A stretch of DNA of 24,769 nt from 66-474 sp035688305 (lineage in GTDB: Bacteria; Pseudomonadota; Gammaproteobacteria; Xanthomonadales; Rhodanobacteraceae): assembly GCA_035688305.1 (NCBI GenBank), contig DASSNC010000132.1, positions 1-24,769 on the forward strand, given 5' to 3'. Each line of letters opens with the position of its first letter. Position 1 is the first letter of the stretch. Positions 15,681 to 24,095 of this stretch are shown here, piece by piece. The position numbers were made by a program, and so were the translations under genes. The notes beneath the pieces are model-generated. The model did no database searches, was not told the origin of the DNA, and saw only the letters and a list, made by a program, of their open reading frames with translations.

Positions 15681-16927
15681 GAGCAAGCCTCCAGCCGCGC
15701 CCGGCCCACGGCATCGATGGGGCCCGGTCCGGAAGCTGCCCTGGCCAGCACGTTTTGGTAAGCGTCGAGATTGTGGGTCCAATCGTGCCGGCGGAGGATC
15801 ATGGCACGCGCCGAGGCGACCCGGGCAGGCGTCGGCGCATCCAGCCAACGCACGGCTTCGGTCGCCAATGTCTCGGCCGAACCGTCGATGCAGCCTTGGC
15901 GACCGTCGAAGTCCTCGATCCCTTCCCACGCTTCCGGCGTCGCCAGCACGACTTTCTCCATGGCCAAGGCTTCCAGCACCTTGTTCTGGATGCCGCGTGC
16001 AATGCGCAATGGCGCTGCCACGGCGTGGGCGTGCGCCACATAGGGGCGCACGTCGTCGACCCGTCCTGTCACGGTGATGCCATCGAGTTCACCCAATGCC
16101 CGAACCGCGGGGGCCGGTTTGCTGCCGACAATATAGAAATGTGCCGCCGGTTGGCGGGAACGAACCCGTGGCCAGACTTCCCCCGCAAACCATTCCACCG
16201 CGTGCACGTTCGCGCGGTAATCCATTGCGCCAACGAACACCACCGCACGTTCGCCCGGTCGATACGGGGTGGAATAATCGCGCTGTGGATCCCAATATCC
16301 TGCATCGACGCCATTCAGGATCCCGTGAACCTTGGCCGCCGCGTGCGGCACTTGCTTGCGGAAATAGGCTGCTTCGGACTCCGAAACGAACATGCTGGCG
16401 TCGAACTTCGCGGCCACCTCACGCTCGAAATTCGCGAGCCGCCGTGCTTCCCGTTGATAGATCATGCGCGGCAGCCCCGAATGTGCCCGCGCATATTGCC
16501 GCCACTTGTCGGAATCGACGTCCACGAAATCCATCACCCTGCGCACTTGATCGTATGGCAGCACGAATGGTGCCACTCCGGAGGAAAAGCACAGGGCGAG
16601 ATCGGGCTTTTCGGTAGCCATTACCCTTTCGACCCAACACCGCATCTCGCGATCCCGGTAAACTCCGACCGTAAACGCCTCGCCCCGTGCCAACGATGCG
16701 AGCGCACGCCACCGGGTCCGCCATGGCGGCAGGGGTCGCACGCAAACACCGGCGCATACGTTCTCGACCTCGGCCAGGTACCGCCAGTCCGCGGGATCGT
16801 CCACGAAGGTGCCCAAGTACACGCGATTGCGTTCCGCGAGCCGTCGCAACACGCGGTACGAGCGAATCTTGTCGCCCTTGTCGGGCGGCCAGGGCAGTCG
16901 ATGGCACAGGAACAGTATCGCGCCCAT
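15677..16927 (-). CDS. Exosortase A-system glycosyltransferase (TIGR03087-like)
   Basis: This 416-aa GT4-type enzyme begins MGAILFLCHRLPWPPDKGDK, followed by IRSYRVLRRLAERN. This opening is highly characteristic of the sugar transferase family linked to PEP-CTERM/EpsH loci. Later motifs are VMDFVDVDSDKW, VVFVGAMDYRANVHAVEWF and PLRIARGIQNKVLEALAM, with the donor-site Glu in the last. It probably acts on the growing lipid-linked oligosaccharide in the cytoplasm. It starts 3 bp after the FemAB-like gene and ends in an ATGA overlap with the exosortase gene, so the two are likely translationally coupled. The sugar transferred cannot be deduced. Confidence 0.94.
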   Translation of the reverse strand: MGAILFLCHRLPWPPDKGDKIRSYRVLRRLAERNRVYLGTFVDDPADWRYLAEVENVCAGVCVRPLPPWRTRWRALASLARGEAFTVGVYRDREMRCWVERVMATEKPDLALCFSSGVAPFVLPYDQVRRVMDFVDVDSDKWRQYARAHSGLPRMIYQREARRLANFEREVAAKFDASMFVSESEAAYFRKQVPHAAAKVHGILNGVDAGYWDPQRDYSTPYRPGERAVVFVGAMDYRANVHAVEWFAGEVWPRVRSRQPAAHFYIVGSKPAPAVRALGELDGITVTGRVDDVRPYVAHAHAVAAPLRIARGIQNKVLEALAMEKVVLATPEAWEGIEDFDGRQGCIDGSAETLATEAVRWLDAPTPARVASARAMILRRHDWTHNLDAYQNVLARAASGPGPIDAVGRARLEACS

Positions 16928-16930
16928 GGC

Positions 16931-17995
16931 TTATCCGAGATCCCGCGCCAGCCGCGGGCCGACGACGCAGCTCACCGGCAGCGGCAACCGCTGCCATGCC
17001 TTGATGAACAGGCCGTATTTGCGATTGGTGGGGCTGATATTGGGGACTTCCGTTGCGCGCACCAAGTGATATGCGTAGGGAAGTGGTTGCGATTCGAAGC
17101 CCCAATATTTCTTGAAGTCGCCAGAACCGGTACCTTGCTTGCTGCGCCCGAAATCGAACACCCGCGCGCCACGCTCCGCCGCACGCTGCATGAGCGCCCA
17201 ATACATGAAATCGTTTGCGGCGAGATCACGGCCGCGCATCACGCTACCCGCGTAATAGGGATGCACTTCGTCGCGGAAGTAGAAGCTCATGGCTGTGGCC
17301 ACCGGCTGTCCCTCGTGGGTGATCATGGTGATCTCCCAGTCTTCGCCGAAGGCCTGCTTGAGCTGCGCGTAGTAGTTGCGGGCTAATACCGGCGTGCCCA
17401 GGTTGCGAACGCTCTCCGAGTACACCCGGTAAAACTCGTCGATGCTGCCGTCGTGGCGCGCATCGAGCCCGAAGCCGGTGCCCTTGCGGACCATGTTGCG
17501 GCGCTTGGCCGAGATGGCCTTCCAGTTTTGCTCATGCACGGGGTGGATCGTCTTTTGGAACCGGACGTAGAGGTCCTTGACCGGCCAACCGTGATGCCGC
17601 GATTCGCGCTCACGCAATTCGAGGTAGTCGACGCGTAGGCCTTCGGCAAGTGCGACCGCTGCCTCGGTAAGCCGCGCCTCGCTCTCCGCGTCCGACGCCA
17701 CCACGCCGCCGTACACGCAGAACGGCGTCGAAATCAGCGAATGGCCGAACAGCCGGCTGCGAATCTCGGCCAGCGGCAGAATGCCCGTGATCGTGCCTTG
17801 ACGTTCGGCGTACAAATAGTGGCTGCGGTGATCGAGCGCCTGCTCGATGACGCCGCGCCAGCCGGCACGATGAAAGAAGGTGGCTTCGGGCGCGGAACCG
17901 ACAAAGGCATCCCAGCGCTCCTCGTCACCCTGCGCCAGAGGCTTGACGACGCAGGCATTGGCGGATGGACTGCTGTCGTCCACGCGGTCGAGCAT
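16931..17995 (-). CDS. FemAB-like protein, exosortase A-associated (TIGR03019)
   Basis: This 354-aa soluble protein has the double GNAT-like fold of FemAB aminoacyltransferases. Recognisable parts are FFHRAGWRGVIEQALDH near residue 40, LPLAEIRSRLFGHSLISTPFC, WKAISAKRRNMVRKG and the C-terminal GARVFDFGRSKQGTGSGDFKKYWGF, the last close to diagnostic for this family. FemAB proteins transfer amino acids from aminoacyl-tRNA to cell-wall precursors; the XrtA-linked group has no proven substrate and may acylate or aminoacylate the polymer or its precursor (inference). It starts 12 bp after the deacetylase stop, and its TAA stop is 3 bp before the next gene. Placed together with the ATP-grasp enzyme, it adds another possible amide-forming step. 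Confidence 0.94.
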   Translation of the reverse strand: MLDRVDDSSPSANACVVKPLAQGDEERWDAFVGSAPEATFFHRAGWRGVIEQALDHRSHYLYAERQGTITGILPLAEIRSRLFGHSLISTPFCVYGGVVASDAESEARLTEAAVALAEGLRVDYLELRERESRHHGWPVKDLYVRFQKTIHPVHEQNWKAISAKRRNMVRKGTGFGLDARHDGSIDEFYRVYSESVRNLGTPVLARNYYAQLKQAFGEDWEITMITHEGQPVATAMSFYFRDEVHPYYAGSVMRGRDLAANDFMYWALMQRAAERGARVFDFGRSKQGTGSGDFKKYWGFESQPLPYAYHLVRATEVPNISPTNRKYGLFIKAWQRLPLPVSCVVGPRLARDLG

Positions 17996-18007
17996 CTCGC
18001 ATTCCCC

Positions 18008-18919
18008 TCACTGCACACACAATGCGGCCGGCCGCAAGGACACAACCGGAAACCGGACCGGTGCGGAAGCCAGGAAAACCCGATCCATCCTGTCAAAACG
18101 AAAATCACGCATCAGTCGGTCGAGCCGCGGCTCCGTGCGTGCGAGATTCAAGTAATGCCGCACCCGGTTCTTGAAAGTTACGCCGGGCACCCGTGGCTGC
18201 CCCGGATCGATTTCCCAAGGATGAAAATAGAACACGCCCGGATGATGCTCACGGCGGTTTACCCCCGCCAGGCCACGCTTGAACAGCGGATAGGGAAGCA
18301 GGCGGAAATAGCCACCACCACCGCACGGCCAATTGCGTCCCCACGCCCGCGCCGTGGTCACCGGAATTTCAAGCAGCCCCGAGCCCTCGTCGCGGAAGGC
18401 GAATCGCGGCGCCTCGGGCATGCCGTAGAGATCATGGTGGATCGGCACGATGCTGGAACTGTAGCGGTAGCCGGCCTCACGCAGTTCCTCGTGCGCCCAC
18501 AGCGTGCCCGGGCCGATGGAATAGCTGGGGGCACGGTAGCCTTGCACCGTGCTGCCGGAAATGTCTTCCAGTAGATGCTTCGTCCGGACGATGCCGTCGC
18601 GAAATTCGGCGCGGCTGATGGTGGTCAGGCGCTCGTGGCCGAAGCCGTGGCTGGCGATCTCGTGGCCTGCGGAGGCGATGTCCCGCACCAATGCGGGGAA
18701 GCGCTCCGCCACCCAGCCGAGGATGAAAAACGTTGCGTGCACGCGATGCCGGTCGAACAGCCCGAGCACGCGCCGGGTGTTGTCTTCCACGCGAACGGGC
18801 CAGCGTGGCCAGTCCTCGCGCGCAATGCATTTCTCGAAGGCCGCGACCTGGAAATAATCCTCCACGTCCACCGTCATGGCATTGATGACGGTGCCGGGCT
18901 GCGGCGGCGCGGCGTTCAT
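18008..18919 (-). CDS. Exosortase A-system polysaccharide deacetylase (TIGR03006)
   Basis: This 303-aa protein has a NodB-type carbohydrate esterase 4 domain. INAMTVDVEDYFQV (12-25) holds the catalytic and metal-binding acids (Asp18 and Asp21). SHGFGHERL holds the metal-binding His91 and His95. GYRAPSYSIG (127-136) carries Arg129, and FYFHPWEIDPGQPR supplies the late catalytic His. The VDVEDYFQV form with a conserved tail is typical of the PEP-CTERM group. It would remove N-acetyl groups from a polymer sugar. No signal peptide is seen, as in many family members. A longer frame starts at 18949, but the ATG at 18919 is chosen for its ATGA overlap with the ATPase stop (18916-18918) and better fit to the fold. 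Confidence 0.95.
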   Translation of the reverse strand: MNAAPPQPGTVINAMTVDVEDYFQVAAFEKCIAREDWPRWPVRVEDNTRRVLGLFDRHRVHATFFILGWVAERFPALVRDIASAGHEIASHGFGHERLTTISRAEFRDGIVRTKHLLEDISGSTVQGYRAPSYSIGPGTLWAHEELREAGYRYSSSIVPIHHDLYGMPEAPRFAFRDEGSGLLEIPVTTARAWGRNWPCGGGGYFRLLPYPLFKRGLAGVNRREHHPGVFYFHPWEIDPGQPRVPGVTFKNRVRHYLNLARTEPRLDRLMRDFRFDRMDRVFLASAPVRFPVVSLRPAALCVQ

Positions 18920-19980
18920 TTGCCTTCCGCTGTGGAGCGCGGCTGCCATGCGTTGGTGGCCGCCGCATTGTCGGCAGCCGGCGCGGGGGCCGGGGCGTCC
19001 TGCAGCATCTCCTTGAGCCGGACTTCTTCGCGCATCAGTTCCATCAGGATGTTGTTGCGCTTGAGTTCGAGTGCAGCGAGTTCGGTTTCATGTTCCGACG
19101 TCGCATTGGCGCGGCTCAGGTCCACGTTCTGGGGTACGGGAGTCGGTTCCAGGGTCGTCGGCACACCCGACATTTCCTCCTGGATTTCATCGAGCACGGT
19201 GGCGAGCGCCGTCCCATCGAGGCGGTGCAATTCCTCCAGATATCCGTGCAACAACAGCCTATCCATGATCAGGTTGATCTTGCGGGGAATGCCGCCGCTG
19301 GCCCGGTAGACACCGGAAAAGACTTCGGGCGCCACCTCGGGGTCCTGGTTCCAGCCAACAGCATGCAGGCGATGCAAGATGTATGCCTTGCACTCTTCCG
19401 TATCCATCGGCTCGAGCCGGTGCGAAGCGATGATCCGCTGGCGCAACTGCTCCATGTGGTTGCTGATGATCACCCGCCGCAACTCGGTCTGCCCGACCAG
19501 GAAGACCTGCAGGAGTGCGCGACCGCCGACTTCGAGGTTCGACAGGATGCGCAGCATCTCGAGCGCGGCGGGCGTGAGCGTCTGCGCTTCGTCCACCACC
19601 AGCAGCGCCTGGGTATGGCGACCGCGCAACGAAATGAGGTGCTGTTTCACGGCTTGCAGCAAGGCTTCCTTGCTACGCCGTTCGTAGGGCAACTCCAGCG
19701 CGGAGGCCACGGCTGGCAGGATGTCCTCGCTGTCGAGGTTCGCCGAGGCGATGCTGGCCATGGCGATGTTGCGATGCCCCAGTTCCTCGAACAGCTTCTG
19801 GATCAGCAGCGTCTTTCCGGTCCCGACCGCCCCGGTGATCATCACGAAGCCTTCGCCCTGCTCGAAACCGTAGAGCAGGTACGACATCGCGCGCTTGTGT
19901 CCCTTGCTGGGAAACAGCATCGCGGGGTCGGGGGTCAACTGGAAGGGCTTGCCGTGCAGCTTGTAGAACGACTGGTACAT
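18916..19980 (-). CDS. Exosortase A-associated ExeA-like ATPase (TIGR03015)
   Basis: This 354-aa AAA+-type ATPase starts MYQSFYKLHGKPFQLTPDPA, the classic opening of the ExeA/GspA-like family. Walker A is GAVGTGKT at 50-57, and Walker B is LLVVDEAQ ending at 133. GGIPRKINLIMDR is the sensor-2-like helix. The C-terminal 80 residues comprise a Pro/Thr-rich linker, a charged helix likely to form a coiled coil (about 305-330) and an Ala-rich tail. It may power or organise export or assembly of the polysaccharide machinery at the inner membrane; the exact role is unproven in this family. It begins 7 bp after the outer-membrane protein gene and overlaps the deacetylase start as ATGA. Confidence 0.95.
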   Translation of the reverse strand: MYQSFYKLHGKPFQLTPDPAMLFPSKGHKRAMSYLLYGFEQGEGFVMITGAVGTGKTLLIQKLFEELGHRNIAMASIASANLDSEDILPAVASALELPYERRSKEALLQAVKQHLISLRGRHTQALLVVDEAQTLTPAALEMLRILSNLEVGGRALLQVFLVGQTELRRVIISNHMEQLRQRIIASHRLEPMDTEECKAYILHRLHAVGWNQDPEVAPEVFSGVYRASGGIPRKINLIMDRLLLHGYLEELHRLDGTALATVLDEIQEEMSGVPTTLEPTPVPQNVDLSRANATSEHETELAALELKRNNILMELMREEVRLKEMLQDAPAPAPAADNAAATNAWQPRSTAEGK

Positions 19981-19987
19981 ATGTTTC

Positions 19988-21538
19988 TCAGAACAGGTGG
20001 GTCCACTGCACGAAGATCACGTTGACGGTGTACCCGTGAGCGCCCAATGCCGCCGATGTGACTCCCCTGTTGTCGTGGCGCACGCGAATGCTTCCGAAAT
20101 TCTTCGTGTCGAGCTGGTGCACCAGCGTCAGTTGCGCATAGTGCCCGTTGGTGGTCTGCCCGTCGCGGAACTGCCGGCGCAGCCAACGGACGCTCGGGGT
20201 CATCGTGGTGAATGGTCCAAGATCGAACATCCAGCTCAGGTCGGCGCTGGCCGCGCGTTCCCGCCTGTCGCTGTCTTCGAAATAGGTGCGCAACTCATCG
20301 TATACCCGCAAGCTCAGCCGGCTTTTGGGCATGGTGTAGAGGGCGGACGCCGACAGGCGCTTCATCAAATACGGCTGGCGTTCCAGCAGCGAAGGAATGT
20401 CCGGACGCACATTGACCGGCGGCAGGCCGCCCGATCCGAAGTCCATCCCCATCAATTGCTGGTTGTAGGTGGTCGGCCGCTCGACGTAGCTGACGTTGGT
20501 GGTGAGGAGCGCCGCCTGATGCGTCCAGGAGAGCTGATAGCTGCGCCCGAAAAACCGATGGCCCACCATGAATTTCACATTGTCCCGGGAAGTCACCCAT
20601 TGAAAGCCTGCCTCCCAGAAGGTCGACCCAAGTTTTTCCACCGTACCGTCGGGGAGAAACTTGTTTTCCTTGCCGCCATCCACCAGCAAGCGGAGGCTGT
20701 CGTTGACCTGCACTGAGCCGCCCAGCTTGGCGATCGCGAAATCCCAGGAGGGCCCGAAGTCCGGCGTCACGCGCTCCTCGGAGTAACTCAGGTTCCAGCC
20801 CCAGGTTTGATACTGGGGGCTTTGCATGTTGAACTGTGCCGAGTCCAGCGTGACATCCGGGATGCCGCTCAGGAGGCTGCCGTTTTCGCTGCCCAGGCCA
20901 CGGTCGTTGTAAACCACACGGCCGTGGGTGTAGCGCAGGCTCATGGTGCCGACCCTGCCGAGATCCTGCAGCCAGTAGGGGCTGAGCGTCGCGATGCCCA
21001 CGTTGGCCCGGTTGTTGGTCAGGAAAAACGTGCCGCCCCCGCTCGGGAGCTGGTTGTTGATGATCTGCTGGCCGTAAGACACGGCCCCATCGAGAAAGAA
21101 GTGCTGCGGCAGGATCGTAAAGGTGCCGCGGGCATCGAGGTTCTGGGCCAATTGATTGTGGCCCGATGGCTTCTCGTACAGGTAGCCGTTGAGCGCGTAG
21201 TCGAACATGCCGGAAAACCGCGGCCCGCTCGACGCTCCCTTCACGAACGGCTGGACCTGGGTGATCAAGCCCGACTGTTTGGACCCGTCGCTCCTCGCGA
21301 GCCGCAGGTTGTCGGTGTACAACTGGCCGAGCGTGACACCCGTGACGAGTCCGGGGTTTTCCAGACTGGGCTGCGGAATGTGTCCCGGCGGCAGGGTGTC
21401 CGAGTCGTAGGGCTGTCCGCCGAACTCCGAATTCATCGAAGGGGGATTATCGAGATCAAGGTCCTGGGCTTTCGCCACGGTCAGGCAGCCGCCAAGGACC
21501 ATCGTCGACAAGACGACCGACGCCGACAGGGCTCGCAT
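19988..21538 (-). CDS. Outer-membrane beta-barrel protein, PEP-CTERM system-associated (TIGR03016-like)
   Basis: This 516-aa exported protein has an N-terminal signal, either cleaved after AKA (residue 24) or lipid-modified at an LGGC lipobox with Cys18; both readings fit. The mature part is rich in alternating polar/aromatic strands, such as ATLSPYWLQDLGRVGTMSLRY, and ends NVIFVQWTHLF. The terminal Phe is typical of outer-membrane beta-barrels recognised by the BAM complex. It is probably part of the envelope-spanning polysaccharide export route (EpsL-like position), but no biochemical role is established. Its ATG shares one base with the TGA of the tyrosine kinase gene (TGATG). Confidence 0.88.
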   Translation of the reverse strand: MRALSASVVLSTMVLGGCLTVAKAQDLDLDNPPSMNSEFGGQPYDSDTLPPGHIPQPSLENPGLVTGVTLGQLYTDNLRLARSDGSKQSGLITQVQPFVKGASSGPRFSGMFDYALNGYLYEKPSGHNQLAQNLDARGTFTILPQHFFLDGAVSYGQQIINNQLPSGGGTFFLTNNRANVGIATLSPYWLQDLGRVGTMSLRYTHGRVVYNDRGLGSENGSLLSGIPDVTLDSAQFNMQSPQYQTWGWNLSYSEERVTPDFGPSWDFAIAKLGGSVQVNDSLRLLVDGGKENKFLPDGTVEKLGSTFWEAGFQWVTSRDNVKFMVGHRFFGRSYQLSWTHQAALLTTNVSYVERPTTYNQQLMGMDFGSGGLPPVNVRPDIPSLLERQPYLMKRLSASALYTMPKSRLSLRVYDELRTYFEDSDRRERAASADLSWMFDLGPFTTMTPSVRWLRRQFRDGQTTNGHYAQLTLVHQLDTKNFGSIRVRHDNRGVTSAALGAHGYTVNVIFVQWTHLF

Positions 21539-22461
21539 CAGGCTGCCCCTTCGGTGATCCTGGCATACCGGCCGTAGTACCGGTCATAGTGATTCTCGCT
21601 GGCGGGAAGCCGGCTCATGTTGAGAATGAGGCCGACGTATTGCGAGTCGCTCATCTCCTCCAGCGCCGACGCGAGTGCGCTGCGGTGCGTGCGTCCGGCG
21701 GCGACAACCACCACCACCTGACCCATGTGGGAGACGAGCACCTGCGATTCCGAGACCGCCAGCAGCGGCGAGGAATCGAACACGACCAGGCGCCTGCGGC
21801 TGCGGCCGCCGAGTTCCTCGAGGACATATTGCATCCGGAGGCTGCCGAACAGCTCGGCCGCCAGAGCGTGGTGCTGGCCGGCAGGAACTACCGACAGGTT
21901 GGGCACATCGGTCCGCACGATGACATCGGCGGGGTGGCGCTGTTCGTCCACCAGCACGTCCATCAAGCCCGGTTGCCCTTCCAGTCCTAGGATGCGCGTG
22001 ACGTCGGATTTCGGGATGTCGCCATCCACCAGCAGGACCTCGAAATCACGCTCGCGTGCAAGGCTCATGGCGAGATTCATCGCCGTGAAGGTCTTGCCTT
22101 CATCCGGCGCCGCGCTGCTGACGACGATGCGCTCCGCATGGGTGATCGGCTTGGCACCCTTGCCGTTCACGTTGTCCAGCAACGGCCGCTTGATGCGACG
22201 AAGTTCATCCGCCAGCCGGTCCTTGGCCTCGGCCTCGACAGGCAACATGCCGGCGCGCTCGAGCGCCCTGGGATCGACGTGCCACAGCGGCGCGGTTCCT
22301 TCCGGGAGTACCTCCCGTGTCCGCTCCGGCAGTCGCTCAATGGTGGTCGCGGTATCGGCGTCGAGCACTTCGACATCCGGTGCCGGTGGCCGCTGCGGCT
22401 GCACCGGAGAGTCCGGCTGCCGGGCCTTGAGTTTTTCGGCCGCCTTTTCGACGATGCTCAT
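21538..22461 (-). CDS. Exosortase A-associated tyrosine autokinase (CpsD/CapB type, TIGR03018-like)
   Basis: This 307-aa cytoplasmic BY-kinase has a Walker A of the form SSAAPDEGKT (115-124), a Walker A' LLVDGDIPKSD (143-153) and a Walker B LVVFDS (225-230). The C-terminal tyrosine cluster (Tyr292, 295, 296, 299) is the expected autophosphorylation site. It controls polymer length and export through cycles of phosphorylation with the chain-length determinant encoded just upstream. Here kinase and Wzz-like partner are separate proteins, unlike the fused Wzc type. The first 80 residues are Pro/Glu-rich and probably flexible. A longer frame reaches 22554, but the ATG at 22461 is chosen because it overlaps the chain-length gene stop as ATGA and matches the family start MSIVEKAAEKL. 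Confidence 0.94.
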   Translation of the reverse strand: MSIVEKAAEKLKARQPDSPVQPQRPPAPDVEVLDADTATTIERLPERTREVLPEGTAPLWHVDPRALERAGMLPVEAEAKDRLADELRRIKRPLLDNVNGKGAKPITHAERIVVSSAAPDEGKTFTAMNLAMSLARERDFEVLLVDGDIPKSDVTRILGLEGQPGLMDVLVDEQRHPADVIVRTDVPNLSVVPAGQHHALAAELFGSLRMQYVLEELGGRSRRRLVVFDSSPLLAVSESQVLVSHMGQVVVVVAAGRTHRSALASALEEMSDSQYVGLILNMSRLPASENHYDRYYGRYARITEGAA

Positions 22462-24041
22462 ACGGCACCACCCATCACGAAGAAGTGTTGCACCAGATGG
22501 GTGAGCGGCCCATTCAAGGCGAGTCCCACCACCAGAACCACGGCCAACAGGCATGCCCCGGCGCAGAATCCGATGACTTCGCGGCGCCTTTCCTCGCGCC
22601 TCGATTGCGAGATGATCATGCTGAAAGCGCCGAGCACCGGGTAGTCACCAGATTCACGCAAGCGCTTGAGGCTGACGAAGACCGGCCGGATCAGATGCAT
22701 GAAATACGCGAAGCCGGCCCCCAGTACAATGGCGAGCCCGAACACCATCAACAGCAGCAAGCCCCGGTGGGGGCTGGATGGCAGCAGCGGAACGACCGGC
22801 GGGTTGATTACACGGAATTTCAGATTGTTTCCGCTTTGGCTAGCATCCTGCGACAATTGCGCCGTATTCAGCCGCGCGACCAGTTCGTCGTACTGTTTCT
22901 TGGTGACGTCGTAGTTGCGCGTCATCTTTTGCAGGCTGGCCTGCACATCGGTGATCTTGTCGACGTTGGCCTTGAGATCGGCGATCTGCTGCTTCTGCGA
23001 TGCGATTTGTGCGGCGAGCTGCTGGATGTTGACTTGGCTCGTATACAGGGACTTCTGCATCTCCTGGTACACCGGGTTGTCCGAGACCACGCCCATGAGC
23101 GAGCTGCCGCCGCTTTTCTTCATTTCGGCGCGGCGTTGCTGCAACTGCTTGATCATGCGGCGCGTCGAAATCACATCCGGGTATTGATCGGTATAGGTCA
23201 GTAGCAGCTTGTTGAGTTGCGCCTGGTAGGCCGCTATCTGCTGGTCGATTTCCTGGGTGCGGGGATCGATGCTGCCGGCCGAACCACTTTCCATGGCATG
23301 CATCTGTCCTTCGATGGTCCCGCGGGCCGCCACCGCCGTGTGGTACTGGTCCTGCAGGGTCTGGAGCTGGGTCTCGGCCGCCTGCAGGCGCGTGAAGTAA
23401 CTGCTGCCGCCCTGGCTCGGAATGAAGCCGACATTGGCCTTCTGGAACTCCGCCAGGCGCTTCTCCGCCTCGTTCAACCGCTTCGCGTAATCGTCGACCT
23501 GTTGCTCGAGGAAGTCCTGCGCGCGGGCGGTGGACGCACTATTTGCCCCAAGCGTGTGGTTCATGAGGATCTGCAGGAACGCCTGCACGACTTTCTGCGC
23601 CATCTTTCGGTCGGGATCGCTGTAGCTGATGTTGTACAGATCCTTGGTCCCGGCGTTTTGGATGGAAACGGCATTTCCCAACTGGTCCAGCAGCACCTCC
23701 TTGTCGGCAGGATTGGTGGCGCGTACCGACAAGCCGGTCTTGTCAGCGACCTCCTCGAGGTTGGGGCGTGAAAGCAGTGTGTGGGTGATCACCTGGAGCC
23801 GGGCGCGAGGATCGGGCTGCACCGCAAGACCGTGCAGCAGTGGATTCGTGAGCGCTTCGGTGTCGGCATACACCTGCGCGCTCGCTTCGTATTTGTTGGG
23901 CAGGCTGAACACCAGTAGCGCGCCAACGATCATCACGCACCAGGCGAAGACCAGTGCATGCCAGCGGTAGCGCCAGGTGGCGCGTGCCTCCAGCAGCACT
24001 TGCTGGTACAGCTCATGCAAATCAATCGATGGTTTCTGCAT
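22458..24041 (-). CDS. Exosortase A-system polysaccharide chain-length determinant (Wzz/GNVR type, TIGR03007-like)
   Basis: This 527-aa inner-membrane polysaccharide co-polymerase has TM1 at about 28-47, a large periplasmic region with long coiled coils (about 170-400) and TM2 at about 427-449. A Pro-rich stretch (NPPVVPLLPSSPHRG) stands before TM2, as in Wzz proteins. A third hydrophobic segment at about 490-508 and a short tail follow, a feature I associate with the XrtA group. It sets chain length and links polymerisation to the outer-membrane exporter encoded upstream, under control of the separate tyrosine kinase downstream. The ATG at 24041 is preceded by AGGGG (24051-24055) at 9 bases. 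It is the second gene of the visible array, after a 54-bp gap. Confidence 0.95.
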   Translation of the reverse strand: MQKPSIDLHELYQQVLLEARATWRYRWHALVFAWCVMIVGALLVFSLPNKYEASAQVYADTEALTNPLLHGLAVQPDPRARLQVITHTLLSRPNLEEVADKTGLSVRATNPADKEVLLDQLGNAVSIQNAGTKDLYNISYSDPDRKMAQKVVQAFLQILMNHTLGANSASTARAQDFLEQQVDDYAKRLNEAEKRLAEFQKANVGFIPSQGGSSYFTRLQAAETQLQTLQDQYHTAVAARGTIEGQMHAMESGSAGSIDPRTQEIDQQIAAYQAQLNKLLLTYTDQYPDVISTRRMIKQLQQRRAEMKKSGGSSLMGVVSDNPVYQEMQKSLYTSQVNIQQLAAQIASQKQQIADLKANVDKITDVQASLQKMTRNYDVTKKQYDELVARLNTAQLSQDASQSGNNLKFRVINPPVVPLLPSSPHRGLLLLMVFGLAIVLGAGFAYFMHLIRPVFVSLKRLRESGDYPVLGAFSMIISQSRREERRREVIGFCAGACLLAVVLVVGLALNGPLTHLVQHFFVMGGAV

Positions 24042-24066
24042 TGGTTCTTGCCCCTGAATTCGCTAG

Positions 24067-24089
24067 GGCCGCGGGTTCGCTTCGCGGCC
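24067..24089. repeat. Perfect 7-bp inverted repeat between the exporter and chain-length genes
   Basis: GGCCGCG and CGCGGCC flank a 9-base loop inside the only sizeable gap of the export half of the array (24042-24095). In the minus-strand RNA it forms a GC-only stem just after the exporter stop. No T-run follows, so it is more likely an mRNA stability or processing stem than a strong terminator. Confidence 0.5.
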
Positions 24090-24095
24090 TCAGCC

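Noticed and set aside
15681..15929. Longer start of the exosortase
   Set aside because: The 83 extra residues are Arg-rich, lie inside the glycosyltransferase gene, and precede the natural membrane-protein start at 15680.
15755..17386. Plus-strand open frame of 543 codons opposite the TIGR03087 and FemAB-like genes
   Set aside because: Its translation is His/Arg/Pro-rich without any recognisable domain. It spans two well-supported minus-strand genes and is explained by high-GC codon bias.
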